A DNA stretch of 64,000 bases. It comes from Candidatus Peregrinibacteria bacterium. GTDB taxonomy: Bacteria > Patescibacteriota > Gracilibacteria > UBA1369 > PNNO01. Positions within the stretch are counted from its first letter, which is position 1. Every line of letters starts with the position of its first letter. Location of the stretch: positions 1 through 64,000 of the forward strand of contig JAFGJT010000012.1 in assembly GCA_016928915.1 (NCBI GenBank). Reading direction: 5' to 3'. The position numbers were made by a program, and so were the translations under genes. Positions 63,373 through 64,000 of the stretch are shown piece after piece. The notes under the pieces were generated by a model, which was not told the DNA's origin, ran no database searches, and was given only the letters and a program-made list of their open reading frames with translations.

Positions 63373-64000
63373 AATGGCAAATGAGGAGTTTAACCAGGAA
63401 TGGAACAAACAAGCCCGGACAGCTGAAAAAATGCAAAGATGGGATGCTGATTTAATGGGTCCGCCGCCGGATGAGTTCAGAAATGTTCCCGCAAAATCCG
63501 AACAAGATAAATTTATAGATAATCTTGGAGGTTTTCTGGATACGGCTGCAAAACAAGGATATAGGCAGTCCGATTTTAGAGATGATGTTGATAAAAGAGC
63601 AAGAAAACGCGGCGAAAAAGCCGTAGAATATGATCTTGTTCAGTTTTATAAAGAAATTGAAGAATCCATAAAATCAAATGAAACAAAATGGACCAGACGA
63701 GCGTGGAACTGGCTTTTTGGACGTTTTAGAAAAGAAAATAAATACCAAAAAAAAATGGAGGAATATTTTAGGCTTCAGCAGCAGCTTGATGAAATTAATG
63801 CTGAAATCCATATTATGAGGCAGGATCTTGCGGCTCTTGAGGTAAAACTTACCGAAGCGGAAAAAAATCCGGCTGAAGACAGAAGAATAAGAGAAAGAAT
63901 ATCAAGACAGCAGGAGGCAATAAGAAATAATCTTGCAAAAAAAACCGGGCTTTTAAGTGTACAGTCGCGGGACCAGTTAATAACAAACAGTCTGTGGGCC
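63373..64000 (+). CDS. Unknown coiled-coil protein, cut by window end
   Basis: This frame is missing from the ORF track because it runs off the window. It starts with ATG at 63373, six bases after the preceding stop, and stays open for 209 codons to base 64000. It is rich in Arg, Lys, Glu and Gln, with MGPPPDEFRNVP early, WTRRAWNWLFGRFRK at about 113-127 and a coiled coil after it (RLQQQLDEINAEIHIMRQDL, KLTEAEKNPAEDRRI). Function is unknown. Position and codon use make it the third gene of the operon begun at 60005. Confidence 0.7.

Noticed and set aside
1-64000. UGA-recoded genetic code (Gracilibacteria/Absconditabacteria type)
   Set aside because: All recognised genes end cleanly without in-frame UGA at conserved glycines, so the standard bacterial code fits.
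1-64000. Prophage or transposon with its own recombinase
   Set aside because: No integrase, transposase, terminase or capsid-like protein is seen in any frame.

Overview
The window looks like a chromosomal segment of an AT-rich Patescibacteria/CPR bacterium. This is inferred from gene content and style and was not tested by a search. Pointers are: short AT-rich spacers, start codons with no Shine-Dalgarno (SD) sequence in front of almost every ordinary gene, sigma-70-like -35/-10 pairs very close to the start codons, an RNA polymerase sigma region-4 protein fused to HARE-HTH domains, a secretion/conjugation-type ATPase, peptidoglycan-binding and SLH cell-surface proteins, a ClpC-type ATPase under CIRCE, and large proteins without recognisable family. 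UGA behaves as a stop throughout, so this is not a UGA-recoded lineage.

Layout. 0-4.1 kb: a small hypothetical protein, divergent nadA and nadC, a HIT protein and the sigma-like factor. 4.2-12.5 kb: tRNA-Leu directly followed by dnaE, then aspS and a TraD/VirB4-like ATPase. 12.6-18.2 kb: envelope genes (3D/PG-binding protein, M23-SLH protein, lepB) with tsaE and an HD-domain gene on the other strand. 20.3-25 kb, minus strand: membrane proteins, an NrnA-like DHH phosphoesterase, a membrane-interrupted metallophosphoesterase, tRNA-Arg and a CPBP protease. 25-32.5 kb: PH-domain protein, ruvB, lipoprotein, clpC, rpsA. 32.4-41.2 kb: an alpha/beta-hydrolase-like protein, a UvrD-nuclease fusion, rmuC, infB. 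41.2-47 kb: a dTDP-sugar cluster (fdtA-like, rmlB, rmlD, rmlA) enclosing proS and ending with a PfkB kinase. 55-60 kb, minus strand: csaB, rnhB, rplS, a wHTH protein, a LapA-like protein, tig. 60-64 kb: three unrecognised genes, the last cut by the window end.

Three stretches break this pattern: 18.5-20.2 kb, 47.0-48.0 kb and 48.2-54.8 kb. Their genes are strikingly GC-rich, each starts behind a strong SD, and their products look like envelope proteins of a diderm, Myxococcota-like organism: a zinc-ribbon/TM protein, two lipoproteins, and an outer-membrane-barrel-like protein. One lipoprotein carries 45 tandem Cys-rich [13 protein letters not shown] repeats. Each stretch is bounded by its own inverted repeat (12 bp, 14 bp and 18-19 bp), and the AT-rich borders are full of hairpins. 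The 45-repeat gene ends at a stop directly after an in-frame A AAC CCT heptamer, followed six bases later by a GC-rich stem; a -1 shift there would add a domain with four DNDGDG-type Cys repeats. Whether these units are recent transfers, a cassette-like mobile system or assembly chimeras cannot be decided from the sequence alone. They are the part of the window most worth following up.

Functional links: the SLH surface protein and CsaB fit the SLH/pyruvylated-polymer anchoring system. RmlA, RmlB, RmlD and FdtA feed dTDP-deoxysugars into surface glycans. NadA and NadC supply NAD from quinolinate. ClpC is under CIRCE heat-shock control.
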